This document shows, piece by piece, positions 8,098 to 16,598 of a stretch of 25,874 nucleotides of DNA. Below the pieces are notes generated by a model. It did not search any database. It saw only the letters and a program-made list of their open reading frames with translations, and had not been told where the DNA came from. Source of the stretch: Thermoplasmata archaeon (lineage in GTDB: Archaea; Thermoplasmatota; Thermoplasmata; Thermoplasmatales; Thermoplasmataceae); assembly GCA_021799315.1 (NCBI GenBank), contig JAJZAR010000008.1:1-25874 (forward strand). Reading direction: 5' to 3'. How positions within the stretch are numbered: the first letter of the stretch is position 1; each line of letters begins with the position of its first letter. Made by a program: the position numbers and the translations under genes.

Positions 8098-8894
8098 TTT
8101 ATTGGGTCTGTTCATTAAGGTCATAAGACGACTGGAGCTGGTCGGACCTGTGCAGTAAAAGATTTCGTGAAATTTATAAGATTTAATATTATCGAAACCA
8201 TCTTGACACAAAGGAAAAAAAGGAAACGAGCAATATACACTTGATCTAAAACGAAGAACGGTAAGGCACACTTCCTGATAATTTGGAATGTTTCTCTTGA
8301 ATGTAATTGAGGTAGTGAATGGGTGTGAGTCTGGTCTCCAGCGCATTGCTGTTAAAAGCGGTGAAAAAAATGGTGAGGACTAAGGAAAAATTTAAAAGAT
8401 ATTCAATCAAATTTAATTTTTTTTAATAGCACTTACAGTTTATGATCTCATCATTTTGTCGCTATTCCTGTACGATTTGACCTTCGCACTAGTAGGTAAA
8501 AAAAAATACCTTTGAACATACTTTTAATAAACATGGTCATTTTTCTGGCCCTTACATGGGCATATTTAATAAAAAGAAAAGAATGAATTTCAGTTAAAAA
8601 TGAAGCGTTAAAACAATTTTTTGAATACTCTTGAATTCCTTCGGCTTAAGATCATAGAATAATATCCCTGCCTTATCCTTGAAAGAAGATCCATGGGCCC
8701 GATTGATTTGGGAAATCTTCCTCAATGATACCTGCAACTGATAGGCAAATACAGTAATATGATGCGTAAGGCCAGGATCTAAATGTTTCTACACTGAAAT
8801 TGACATACTATGAAGCAATTGGTTTAAACAGCATTATTTACCGGTTGCCTAATTACACACAATTTGAGATGCCTGTATAGAGATCGCCTTAGTT
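8098..8894. other. Gene-poor stretch between permease and TPR protein genes
   Basis: Nearly 800 bases without an intact gene. The two flanking genes converge here, so both transcripts must end in this stretch; T-rich tracts on both strands (for example around 8410-8425) could serve. A transposase tail (8594-8788, minus) is listed separately. A short hairpin-like AGGTA-(A)8-TACCT occurs at 8494-8511. A 97-codon minus-strand frame at 8053-8346 overlaps the permease end and does not look like a real gene. Confidence 0.5.
8594..8788 (-). pseudogene. Transposase remnant (C-terminal tail)
   Basis: A 64-codon open segment on the minus strand ends at a TAA (8594-8596) and reads DPGLTHHITVFAYQLQVSLR, KISQINRAHGSSFKDKAGIL and FYDLKPKEFKSIQKIVL. 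This resembles the extreme C-terminus of archaeal DDE transposases, which end in a similar arginine/lysine-rich stretch followed by a KPKEF-like segment. It has no start codon of its own and follows a TAG at 8789-8791, so it is a fragment. It appears unrelated to the fragment at 5691-5985, suggesting two independent insertions. Family assignment is tentative. Confidence 0.45.
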
Positions 8895-11800
8895 TTAGAA
8901 ATTTCCTTCGAGATTCAAAACTGCTGTTCTGAGATTCATTGCCTCTCTGATCCCTATATTGAGAGATATGCAATAAATGAAAGGATTAAGAGAAGGTAAG
9001 GCTGCAGCCCTTGAGAGTAACTTCATGGACTGCATGTCATGTCTCACCTTCCTGTCGCCTGACTGATAGAAGGATTCTTCGATATATGCCTTGATGTCTT
9101 TGGCCAGCTGTATGTCTTTCATTCCCAGACCGAGGAAGTAGTCATGAAGACCAAGTTCTTCAATGGTTTCCTTCTGTGTTTTCTTATAAATTGCCTTGAA
9201 AACTTTGCATGAAAGCCTTTCCAGATAGTCTTCATCCAAATGGTGATATTCCCCGGGTTCCTTAAGGAATTCATATACCTCGTCAATCTTCGAAAGGTTG
9301 ATCTTGGTATAGATTGCAGCCTCCCTCTTGTCCAGAAACTTGTCGTATTTCACGCAGGCTTTCATCAGTTTCTCTGAAATGGTAATTATATCCGAAACAT
9401 TCTCGCTTCGCTTCAACACCTTTGTGAGATTGTTAAAACGATCCTGATCGAGTATACTCAGATGAGTCTTTGATAACAGGTCGGAAGCCTCTTCAAACAT
9501 CTGTTGAGTGATCAGGGACAATGCTATTGTCTCCACAGACTCTGCGTTCAAAAGATTCTTGTAGGTTTCGTAGAATTTGAATATCTCCTTGAACATACCC
9601 TGATTGAAAAGGTATTTCAAGACCTTTGAAAAGAGCACTTTCTTGTTATCAATTTGAGCATCAGTTTTGAAGAAGAGAGACGCGGAATTGATCATCTCCT
9701 CATATTTACTGCTTTCATCCAGTTTATCAACGAGAGCAGAAACAAGGGAATAATTTGAACTGCGCATTTTGAAAGATGACCTCAGTATTTCAAGGCTCTC
9801 TTCCAGCTTTCCATCAGAATTAAGCCTTGCACTGACGTCGAGGCTGATAGATGGATCGTATGTTCTTTTTGCAAGACTGATGAGATTGCTCTTTATGATT
9901 TTGTTATCCCAGTATTTGTCCACAACATCGTCCAGTATATCCACCATATCCAGACGTATCGTTGTGAGACCTTTAAGGATAGAACTGAGAGCATTCACAT
10001 TCCCTGCGCTTGAATACAGCAGGATTTTGAGGCTGTCAGGAGCCTTTGAACTTTCCAGTTCCCTATAGGCAAGATCGTATTTCCCCTGATCAATCAATGC
10101 TCGGAGTAATCCATTTGTACCTTTACTACCGGAAGATGAATTTTTCATCTTCTCAAAATAATGCTGGGCAGCTTCAGGTTCTTTCAAACGAAGGTAAAAA
10201 TTACCAACACTTTCGTATATGTCTATTGGAAATGAAAATCTTTCAAGATCGGATGAAACTAGTTCAAGGGACGCCCTGTCTTCAGCTTCCAGTGCTAAGT
10301 TAACAAACGCTATTGTATCATTTACGGTTTTCCTGGGCATTTCATATAATTCAGCCATGTGCTTCAGTGCGCCATGAATATTGCCCTGAGACCTCAGAAG
10401 CGATATCTTCACTCTGAGGGCTTCTTGTGTGTTTACAGCAGAATATTCTAGGATGTCCTGATAATTTGGCAACTCTTCCGGATACTTTTTGCTTATAACT
10501 TCGTAGGTCTTCATCCAGGGAACAAATAACCCTCCTCCATCCTTAACAAGTTGCTCCACCCTCGATATGAGTTGATCCTTGCCCATATCATTCCCTTCAA
10601 GATCAAGTAAGGTACCTTCTATGAGTGCTGAACCAGTAAGATCTCTTAAATTCTGGAGTTTCTTGATTTTTCCAGAACCTCCCATGGTACCATGAGTCAC
10701 AAGGGAGAAATATTCGTAATAGGGATCATCGCACTTTGGTATTTCATCCATCAAAGCCTTAGCTTCTTCAACTTCCCCCATCCTGATCAATGAATTAACC
10801 ACTGGATAGTTAAGGAACTGCACGTCTCGCTGACCGTATTCCTTGCCCTTTATACGCTGGTAGATTTCATCGACTTCTTCTTTTTCCATTTTATGCAGAG
10901 AACGTAGAAGTTCAACGGAGTCCTTCAGAAGAGATATGCATGAAGGTGGCAACTTCTCAGGTGCTTCCAACATGCCAACATTGAACATGAAAAAGTTTCT
11001 GAGGTATTCCATATACTCTTTTTCCCATTGAAAATTCTCCGGTTTCAGAGACTCTGGCCACTTCCACTGTAATCCGTTCCTAAAGCGTGAAAGCAGCTCT
11101 ATGGTAATCTGGTCGTCCACCTGATCAAACTCAAGCCTATGAATGGATTCAACAACCTTTTCAGGAGATTTGTCAGCGATCAGGCTCAATACAGCATACT
11201 TCAGATCTTTTTTCTCCACAAAGACATTGGGAAGCTCACTGTAAAGCCGGCATATCATTGCCTTCTTGCCCTTTTCCCATAGCTCATTGACAAGAGAGGA
11301 CAGATACTTTCTATCCTCGCTGTTCTCCATTATATACAGGATGGATGAGTTGAGAAATTCATTATCAACTCCTTCCAATTTTGAAAATTCAAGCTTCAGT
11401 TTCCTGACTTCTTTGAGATTTGAAAGACTATCTGGTATGAACCCCATGAAGGTTTTTGCCCTTTCCTTATTGCCAGACATCAGAAGCAGTCTTGACAGAG
11501 CAACATAGGTTAGAGGTGTGAAAGGATATTTAGATGAAAACGTGTCCAGGACTTCCAGAGCCGATCTGTAATTACCTGTCTCCTGACATGATACCATGAA
11601 CGCTTCAGTTGCCGATGGCGATCGGGAGAGAACCTTTCTGTGGTCGCCCAATATTGCAATGATTCTTTCGAATTCACCTGATACATAAAGCGCTTGAATA
11701 AGAACTTCTATTGCTTCCTCGTTTTCAGGAGATTCGACCAGTACTCTGTTCAAAATATCAACGCTTCTCTGTGCCTCCCTTATTGTTAGAAAGAGTTTTG

Positions 11801-12512
11801 AGAGTCTGATAGACTGGAATTCGTCCATGGACATGCTGAAATCTGTTGTTCGGAGGATATTGGTCATTGTGGGAATGTCCATGTTTGAGTTCAGTGCCTC
11901 AAGATATTCCAGCGTGATCCCCACATCCTTTGGAAATTTGGCCCATAATAGTTTAAGAAACTTTGTGAGTTCCTTATGAGCATGTTTCGCATTGTAATTT
12001 TTTATGATCTGGCTGTCTATCACCGCTGAATGATTTTTAATATAACTGCTCATGATTTTATCGTCAAAAATCTCATTTGCGGATATCATTAATGCCAGAT
12101 ATTCCCAGTTATTGGCCAAACTGGCTATTTCATAAAGGTTTTCCAGAATGTCCTGAGAATTATAAACTGGATAGCCCAATTTCAGGAACTCAAGGCATTC
12201 TGCAGACTGAGCGGAATGAATAAGTGCCTTGGTATAATAAAACTGGAAAATATAGTTACTCCTGTCAACATTATACACAGTGCCTATGGATTCCGTGTCC
12301 CAGATTTCAAGAAAGTTCCACATGTCTTTTAAGAGAATTTCCAGCTTACCCAGGAGTTCGGTATCACCAATCGATGATATATCTGACAGACCTCCTTTTA
12401 GAAGATTCAAAATGGATTGAGCAATACTCTTTTTTTTACCGAGATCAACTGTATTTGTGAATTGCTCGAAAAACAAATTAAATCGTGCTTTGGGTTCGTC
12501 AGAAATTGTCAT
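8895..12512 (-). CDS. Large TPR-like helical-repeat protein
   Basis: This 1205-residue protein is almost entirely predicted helix pairs of TPR-like pattern. Clear units include RSVDILNRVLVESPENEEAI, ALYVSGEFERIIAILGDH, NYRSALEVLDTFSSKYPF, PLTYVALSRLLLMSGNKERA, and, further on, EAAQHYFEKMKNSSSGSKG and QGKYDLAYRELESSKAPDSL. It has no signal peptide, no membrane segment and no catalytic motif I can see, so it is probably a cytoplasmic scaffold or protein-protein platform; its partners are unknown. The ATG lies 28 bases from the centre of a TATA-like box (ATTATTATATC, minus strand, 12533-12545), so the mRNA is probably leaderless, which supports this start. It stands alone, flanked by a convergent gene-poor stretch and the beta-helix gene. 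Confidence 0.85.
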   Translation of the reverse strand: MTISDEPKARFNLFFEQFTNTVDLGKKKSIAQSILNLLKGGLSDISSIGDTELLGKLEILLKDMWNFLEIWDTESIGTVYNVDRSNYIFQFYYTKALIHSAQSAECLEFLKLGYPVYNSQDILENLYEIASLANNWEYLALMISANEIFDDKIMSSYIKNHSAVIDSQIIKNYNAKHAHKELTKFLKLLWAKFPKDVGITLEYLEALNSNMDIPTMTNILRTTDFSMSMDEFQSIRLSKLFLTIREAQRSVDILNRVLVESPENEEAIEVLIQALYVSGEFERIIAILGDHRKVLSRSPSATEAFMVSCQETGNYRSALEVLDTFSSKYPFTPLTYVALSRLLLMSGNKERAKTFMGFIPDSLSNLKEVRKLKLEFSKLEGVDNEFLNSSILYIMENSEDRKYLSSLVNELWEKGKKAMICRLYSELPNVFVEKKDLKYAVLSLIADKSPEKVVESIHRLEFDQVDDQITIELLSRFRNGLQWKWPESLKPENFQWEKEYMEYLRNFFMFNVGMLEAPEKLPPSCISLLKDSVELLRSLHKMEKEEVDEIYQRIKGKEYGQRDVQFLNYPVVNSLIRMGEVEEAKALMDEIPKCDDPYYEYFSLVTHGTMGGSGKIKKLQNLRDLTGSALIEGTLLDLEGNDMGKDQLISRVEQLVKDGGGLFVPWMKTYEVISKKYPEELPNYQDILEYSAVNTQEALRVKISLLRSQGNIHGALKHMAELYEMPRKTVNDTIAFVNLALEAEDRASLELVSSDLERFSFPIDIYESVGNFYLRLKEPEAAQHYFEKMKNSSSGSKGTNGLLRALIDQGKYDLAYRELESSKAPDSLKILLYSSAGNVNALSSILKGLTTIRLDMVDILDDVVDKYWDNKIIKSNLISLAKRTYDPSISLDVSARLNSDGKLEESLEILRSSFKMRSSNYSLVSALVDKLDESSKYEEMINSASLFFKTDAQIDNKKVLFSKVLKYLFNQGMFKEIFKFYETYKNLLNAESVETIALSLITQQMFEEASDLLSKTHLSILDQDRFNNLTKVLKRSENVSDIITISEKLMKACVKYDKFLDKREAAIYTKINLSKIDEVYEFLKEPGEYHHLDEDYLERLSCKVFKAIYKKTQKETIEELGLHDYFLGLGMKDIQLAKDIKAYIEESFYQSGDRKVRHDMQSMKLLSRAAALPSLNPFIYCISLNIGIREAMNLRTAVLNLEGNF

Positions 12513-12532
12513 CTATATTAGATTATAGCTTT

Positions 12533-12545
12533 GAGATATAATAAT
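12533..12545 (-). promoter_or_regulatory. TATA box of the TPR-protein gene (leaderless)
   Basis: ATTATTATATCTC on the minus strand is centred about 28 bases before the ATG at 12512, the spacing expected when transcription begins at or next to the start codon. No ribosome-binding site is seen. Confidence 0.5.
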
Positions 12546-12581
12546 TTGATCGCAATCGGGTGTGAAGAAATTTGAATGAAC

Positions 12582-13067
12582 TCATTTATTTAACTGTTCC
12601 AGATACATATTTTTGAGTGCAACATATTCAAGAGCATTTAGTTTGGCCATATCAATGTGGGATTCTGATGTTTTTTTCAACGATGCAGGTAGACCTGCAA
12701 TCATGGAATAATCCGGGAAAGATGCATTTTGCAAAACGACAGCACCAGCTGCCACTATGGAACCTTTTCCGATATGAGCTCCGTTCATTACAATGGCCCC
12801 CATTCCTATTATGCAATAATCCTCAACCGTGCAACCATGAACAACGGCGTTATGGCCCACTGAGACGTAATCACCAACAGTTACATCAAACCCTGGATCG
12901 CAATGGAATGTACAGTTGTCCTGTACATTTGAGCAATTTCCTATGGTTATTTTTCCAATGTCGGCTCGAATAGATGCAAAATCAAATACAGAACAGTCGT
13001 CGCCTAAGGTAACATCTCCTCGTATTGATGACTTATCAGAAATGAAACAATTTTTTCCAACCTTCAT
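12582..13067 (-). CDS. Gamma-carbonic-anhydrase-like left-handed beta-helix protein
   Basis: The 161-residue product is built of hexapeptide repeats that form a left-handed beta helix (SIRGDVTLGDDCSVFDFASI, ITIGNCSNVQDNCTFHCD, VTVGDYVSVGHNAVVHGC, GMGAIVMNGAHIGKGSIVAAGAVV) followed by a C-terminal helix. The three histidines that bind metal between subunits of gamma-class carbonic anhydrases are all present: H55, H72 and H77; the conserved arginine (R34) and aspartate (D36) of the trimer interface are also there. It belongs to the YrdA/PaaY/CamH-like group without the acidic loop of Cam, so carbonic anhydrase activity is possible but not assured. A TATA-like TTTAAATTTAA at about 13096-13106 gives a short leader. 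It is divergent from rps15. Confidence 0.85.
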   Translation of the reverse strand: MKVGKNCFISDKSSIRGDVTLGDDCSVFDFASIRADIGKITIGNCSNVQDNCTFHCDPGFDVTVGDYVSVGHNAVVHGCTVEDYCIIGMGAIVMNGAHIGKGSIVAAGAVVLQNASFPDYSMIAGLPASLKKTSESHIDMAKLNALEYVALKNMYLEQLNK

Positions 13068-13164
13068 ACAATCAACCTTTGTACATTATGTCATTAAATT
13101 TAAATTGATTAGGTTCCCCTTATGAGGTGGAGAGACATATTCAATAAGAAATTTCTGTGTAAGA

Positions 13165-13175
13165 TTAATAAATAA
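13165..13175 (+). promoter_or_regulatory. Probable TATA box of rps15-DHH operon
   Basis: TTAATAAATAA lies 31-41 bases before the rps15 ATG. Initiation about 25 bases downstream would leave a leader of roughly ten bases that includes a GGTAG element at 13196-13200. Confidence 0.4.
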
Positions 13176-13205
13176 GAATGTAATGGGCACCAAAAGGTAG
13201 ACTTA

Positions 13206-13646
13206 ATGGCGCGAATGCATACTAGAAAGAAAGGAAAATCAGGCTCAAAGCATTCATTCTATGGTGAAGGACACCAGTGGGTTCAACAGAGCCCCAAGGA
13301 GCTCGAAGAGGCTGTTGTTCAACTGAGGAATGAAGGTCTTACATCTTCACAAATAGGTATCAAACTTAGAGACTCCTATGGAGTTCCAAGAGTAAAATCT
13401 GTATTAAATGAGAAAATAGGAGATATCTTGGAAAAGAACAAAATTGCACCTGAAGTTCCAGAGGATCTGATGAGTCTTATAAATAGATATAAAAGGGTTT
13501 CAGTTCACATGAACCTGAATAAAAATGACTTGAGCAACGGAAGAAAGCGTGCATTGATTATGTCTAAAATGCTCAGGCTTGTAAGATATTATAAGACAAA
13601 TGGTTATCTAAAGCACGAATGGGAACTGAACAAAGTTCTGAAATGA
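13206..13646 (+). CDS. rps15: 30S ribosomal protein S15
   Basis: This is the archaeal/eukaryotic-type small-subunit protein S15 (homologue of eukaryotic uS15), which binds the central domain of 16S rRNA. The 146 residues begin MARMHTRKKGKSGSKH, contain the archaeal N-terminal helical domain (WVQQSPKELEEAVVQLRNEG, then GLTSSQIGIKLRDSYGVPRV), and end with the S15 core, including HMNLNKNDLSNGRKRALIMS and MLRLVRYYKTNGYL. Length matches other archaea (about 150). The stop codon overlaps the start of the DHH nuclease gene, an arrangement also common in other euryarchaea, so the two are probably co-transcribed. Confidence 0.97.
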   Translation: MARMHTRKKGKSGSKHSFYGEGHQWVQQSPKELEEAVVQLRNEGLTSSQIGIKLRDSYGVPRVKSVLNEKIGDILEKNKIAPEVPEDLMSLINRYKRVSVHMNLNKNDLSNGRKRALIMSKMLRLVRYYKTNGYLKHEWELNKVLK

Positions 13647-14974
13647 TAGGCGAGATCGTTGGAGAAGACTTCAACAGTCTTCTAAAGAAAGGCGTTGATT
13701 TTTTTAAGAAGAACGAATATATAAGATTACTTGCGCACTATGACGGCGATGGGACAAGTGCTGCAATTATCTTGACAAAACTTTGCGTAAGAAATGGAAA
13801 AAAATTTCATTTGGGTTTTGTAAAGGATCTTTCCCCTGAAGGTTTCTCAAAAAGAATTGAAGAGGAGCCTAACCTCCCAACAATTATTGTGGATGCAGGT
13901 TCAGATCAGATAAGGTTTCTCAAGGATCACACAGATAATATAATGGTCCTTGATCACCACTTTTATTCCCCCACGGATAACAGAGCTTTGAATATAAATG
14001 CCAGAGATTTCAGCATCGATGGCACAAGGGAAGCCTGTGGCGCGACCATGGCGTTTATTTTTGCTCTTGCAGTGGATGAAGAAAATAAGGATCTGATCCC
14101 ATACATGCTATCAGGATGCATAGCCGACAAACAAGATATGGGAGGTTTCAGAGGCATAAATGAAAAGCTTATAGAAAAATATGGTTCTGGCCTCACGAAG
14201 CAACATACACTGAGTCTATCAGGACAGACAATTCTTGATGCTATTGTGTATTCCATAGAACCATTTTTTAAGGGCCTGACAGGTGATTTGGAGAACACTA
14301 AAAAAGCGCTTGACGAGATGAAAATAGACCCTGATAAAAACCTTGATTCACTTACTGAAAATGAGAGAAATAAACTGACTTCTTTTTTAACATATAAACT
14401 CTCAATTCAGGGTTGCCAATCTGAAGCTATGTCATATATAGAAAGAGATGAGTTCTTTCTGGATGATGGATTAACAGCTTCCATGCTTTCCCGCATAATA
14501 GATGCAAATTCAAAAAACGGCGACAATAACATTCCAGTGGAATATTTCCTTGGAAACACTTCGCTTAGGGATGAAATGATGGGTAACTTGAAAAAATATG
14601 ATACAAAACTGATTGACTATATCTTGAGATCAATGAAATCTATGACACAGGAAAAAAATATACAGTTTTTCTATGCGCCCGGATCAGAAATGGCAGGAGC
14701 CATATCAGGTCAACTGATGCTTTATCTCGCAAACCAGACAAAACCTATTTTTGGCTTCAATGCCGGAGAGACTCAAACACTTATATCCTCCAGGGGAAAC
14801 AGAAGAATGGTTGAGAGAGGACTGAATCTGTCCAGCGTTATGAGTGAATGCTCACAAAAAGTTGGCGGCAGCGGTGGAGGGCATGATATAGCCGCAGGCG
14901 GATCAATACCCAAGGGTACTGAGAGGCAGTTCATAGAGTTGGTGGACCAGATGGTTGGGCTCCAGCTGAAATAA
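13643..14974 (+). CDS. DHH/DHHA1 family nuclease (archaeal RecJ-like)
   Basis: A 443-residue member of the DHH phosphoesterase superfamily, like archaeal RecJ-type single-strand exonucleases that can associate with the replication GINS complex. Metal-binding motifs are all there (numbered from the chosen start): HYDGDG (32-37), IIVDAGSDQ (D84), LDHH (D104-H106) and GCIADKQD (D162). The C-terminal DHHA1 part carries the nucleic-acid-binding glycine motif GGSGGGHDIAAGG. I prefer the ATG at 13643, which overlaps the rps15 stop in ATGA, over the ATG at 13619, which would overlap rps15 by 28 bases; neither has a strong ribosome-binding site. Coupling to rps15 suggests constitutive expression. Exact substrate (DNA, RNA or nanoRNA) is not decided by sequence. 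Confidence 0.85.
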   Translation: MIGEIVGEDFNSLLKKGVDFFKKNEYIRLLAHYDGDGTSAAIILTKLCVRNGKKFHLGFVKDLSPEGFSKRIEEEPNLPTIIVDAGSDQIRFLKDHTDNIMVLDHHFYSPTDNRALNINARDFSIDGTREACGATMAFIFALAVDEENKDLIPYMLSGCIADKQDMGGFRGINEKLIEKYGSGLTKQHTLSLSGQTILDAIVYSIEPFFKGLTGDLENTKKALDEMKIDPDKNLDSLTENERNKLTSFLTYKLSIQGCQSEAMSYIERDEFFLDDGLTASMLSRIIDANSKNGDNNIPVEYFLGNTSLRDEMMGNLKKYDTKLIDYILRSMKSMTQEKNIQFFYAPGSEMAGAISGQLMLYLANQTKPIFGFNAGETQTLISSRGNRRMVERGLNLSSVMSECSQKVGGSGGGHDIAAGGSIPKGTERQFIELVDQMVGLQLK

Positions 14975-15043
14975 ATGTCGTTTTAATACCAATATGAACC
15001 CTGAATTGCTATTGAACTTAAAGTAACTCTTAAAGGATAAATC

Positions 15044-15049
15044 TTTTAA
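15044..15049 (+). promoter_or_regulatory. TATA-like box of the RNase H-fold gene (leaderless)
   Basis: TTTTAA centred 28 bases before the ATG at 15075 fits leaderless initiation; no ribosome-binding site is seen between it and the gene. Confidence 0.4.
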
Positions 15050-15074
15050 CGAGATTTGATATCTTGAGTAACAT

Positions 15075-15722
15075 ATGACCCGGTTGGGAATATATACTCA
15101 CAACCTGAGATTTTATTATAATATGCTCGGGGAGTTGAGAAGATGGGAACTTCCAGTTGTATCCCTGAAAGCTGGAACAGATTCCCCCAAGGATGTGCCT
15201 GTGATCTTCAGTTCAAGAAATGACTTGCTTTTTTTCCCCAATCAAATCAGAGGAGATATCCCTATAGAGATGATCAGGCACGTTCTACCGAAAATCTTAG
15301 GAGAAGGGCTATTTGGACAGATCATAATCGGTATTGATCCAGGCCCCAAGCCAGGGGTAGCGGTTCTGGCGGATAATATCCTTCTTGAAGCCCGTGAATT
15401 TGTAGAAATGCATCTTTTAAGAGAATTTGTAAATCAGGTGAAGGAACACTATGAATATGAAGATATCCTGCTGAGAATTGGCCACGGAGATAAACCCAAT
15501 AGGGATAAAATTGTAAATGTCCTTCTTCCAGTGGGAATTAGAATCATTATTGTAAATGAAGAGGGTACAAGTATGCCTCATCAAACCCATGATAATATAA
15601 TTTCAGCAGCAAGAATTGCAGATATAGATAGATTCAATAGAACCGGTAGAAAAAATATTGTTGGGAAAACAAGGAGAACTCAACTGGAAGAGGAGTTTGT
15701 GACGATAAAAAATTATATTTAA
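15075..15722 (+). CDS. RNase H/RuvC-fold-like protein of unknown function
   Basis: I do not recognise a named gene. The 215-residue product has an N-terminal part of about 80 residues (IYTHNLRFYYNMLGELRRWE...VIFSSRNDLLFFPNQI) and then a segment with hallmarks of the RNase H-like nuclease fold: a first strand IIIGIDPGPKPGVAVLAD with D88, as in RuvC and YqgF; ILLRIGHGDKPNRDKIVNVL with D139; IIIVNEEGTS with E162/E163; and a last helix PHQTHDNIISAARIA with D173, placed like the final acid of RuvC (HxxDAxxxA). The acids suggest a metal-dependent nuclease or resolvase, but activity is inferred from motif layout alone. The promoter looks leaderless. The stop codon directly abuts the stop of the convergent gene at 15723, so transcripts from both sides must overlap. 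Confidence 0.6.
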   Translation: MTRLGIYTHNLRFYYNMLGELRRWELPVVSLKAGTDSPKDVPVIFSSRNDLLFFPNQIRGDIPIEMIRHVLPKILGEGLFGQIIIGIDPGPKPGVAVLADNILLEAREFVEMHLLREFVNQVKEHYEYEDILLRIGHGDKPNRDKIVNVLLPVGIRIIIVNEEGTSMPHQTHDNIISAARIADIDRFNRTGRKNIVGKTRRTQLEEEFVTIKNYI

Positions 15723-16598
15723 TTATTTTTTTGCAATCTTTTTCTCCTTGGTTTTTCTAGTTCTCCACTTTGGTTGTTTTGTTCGCCTGCCGGTTGCTGA
15801 AGTAACAGTTAAGAATACCATGAATATCACGACGATTCCTGCAATATAGTAAAACCAAGAATAATTCGGCGGGTGTCCATAATAGAATGTCTCCGTATAT
15901 TTGCTGATCCCAGAATATGCTTGTGCTGAACCAGGTACTACAGACACTTCCAGAGTGTTTTTCCCCTGAGACACGAGATTTGCAGGTATAGTTATATTTA
16001 CCGTTTTCCTGCCGTTTGCAGCAATTTCCTTCACGTCCACGATGCCCAGAGCGTTTCCTCCATTTACATAGAATCCTACAGGTATGTTAGAATAAGCAAC
16101 TGAAGCAGTGTTCGTTATACTTGCATACAGCGTGATAGGATCGTATATTGCTGAGGTAAATGATGAACTCGCTGATACAGGCGTCCCCTGGTAGGTTGCC
16201 TTCACACAGATCAAACCATAGACAGTTTGATTGGCAACAGATGGAGCAGTAATATTGAACTCAAAATAACCTGTTGAAGATTTTATTGCTTTCGCGGCTG
16301 AGGGAGATAGTCCGGTAACATCGTTTGCGGAAAGATACAAAACTGCAGAATAATTGGAATATCCCTTTGTGGAATTCACAAATATATGGTAGGATTCGCC
16401 GGTATATTCATAGGTATGACTGGGCGTTATGCTAATATGCAACCCGGAAAGAGTAGATTGGCTTTTCTCAGTCAGATGTGCTCCTGTTGAGGATTGTGCC
16501 TGCATCCCTATTGTTCCATAAACAGCTATAAATGATCCACTGAGGATCAATATCATCAATGCGAATATTAGCATAGCTTTTGAAATTGTGCTTTTCAC
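15723..16598 (-). CDS. Secreted, membrane-anchored CARDB-like surface protein
   Basis: The 291-residue product starts with a signal peptide or anchor (AMLIFALMILILSGSFIAVYG, about 8-28), has a beta-rich extracellular part and ends with a membrane segment (WFYYIAGIVVIFMVFLTV) and a strongly basic cytoplasmic tail (RRTKQPKWRTRKTKEKKIAKK-like). The outer part includes a CARDB-like adhesion-type beta domain (TLYASITNTASVAYSNIPVG...ANGRKTVNITIPANLVSQGK). At least six N-x-S/T sequons are visible, so it is a likely glycoprotein. Its ATG overlaps the stop of the aglB gene in ATGA, so it is co-expressed with the oligosaccharyltransferase and may be its partner or a main substrate; that is inference. 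No specific family was identified. Confidence 0.7.
   Translation of the reverse strand: MKSTISKAMLIFALMILILSGSFIAVYGTIGMQAQSSTGAHLTEKSQSTLSGLHISITPSHTYEYTGESYHIFVNSTKGYSNYSAVLYLSANDVTGLSPSAAKAIKSSTGYFEFNITAPSVANQTVYGLICVKATYQGTPVSASSSFTSAIYDPITLYASITNTASVAYSNIPVGFYVNGGNALGIVDVKEIAANGRKTVNITIPANLVSQGKNTLEVSVVPGSAQAYSGISKYTETFYYGHPPNYSWFYYIAGIVVIFMVFLTVTSATGRRTKQPKWRTRKTKEKKIAKK

Noticed and set aside
8053..8346. Minus-strand 97-codon frame past the permease
   Set aside because: It overlaps the CBS end of the permease, lacks a ribosome-binding site and its product is low in protein-like character.
8494..8511. AGGTA-(A)8-TACCT hairpin
   Set aside because: Only five base pairs with an all-A loop; too weak to call a regulatory or terminator structure.
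13619..13643. Upstream start for the DHH nuclease
   Set aside because: It would overlap rps15 by 28 bases; the ATGA at 13643 is the usual coupling form and loses no conserved motif.
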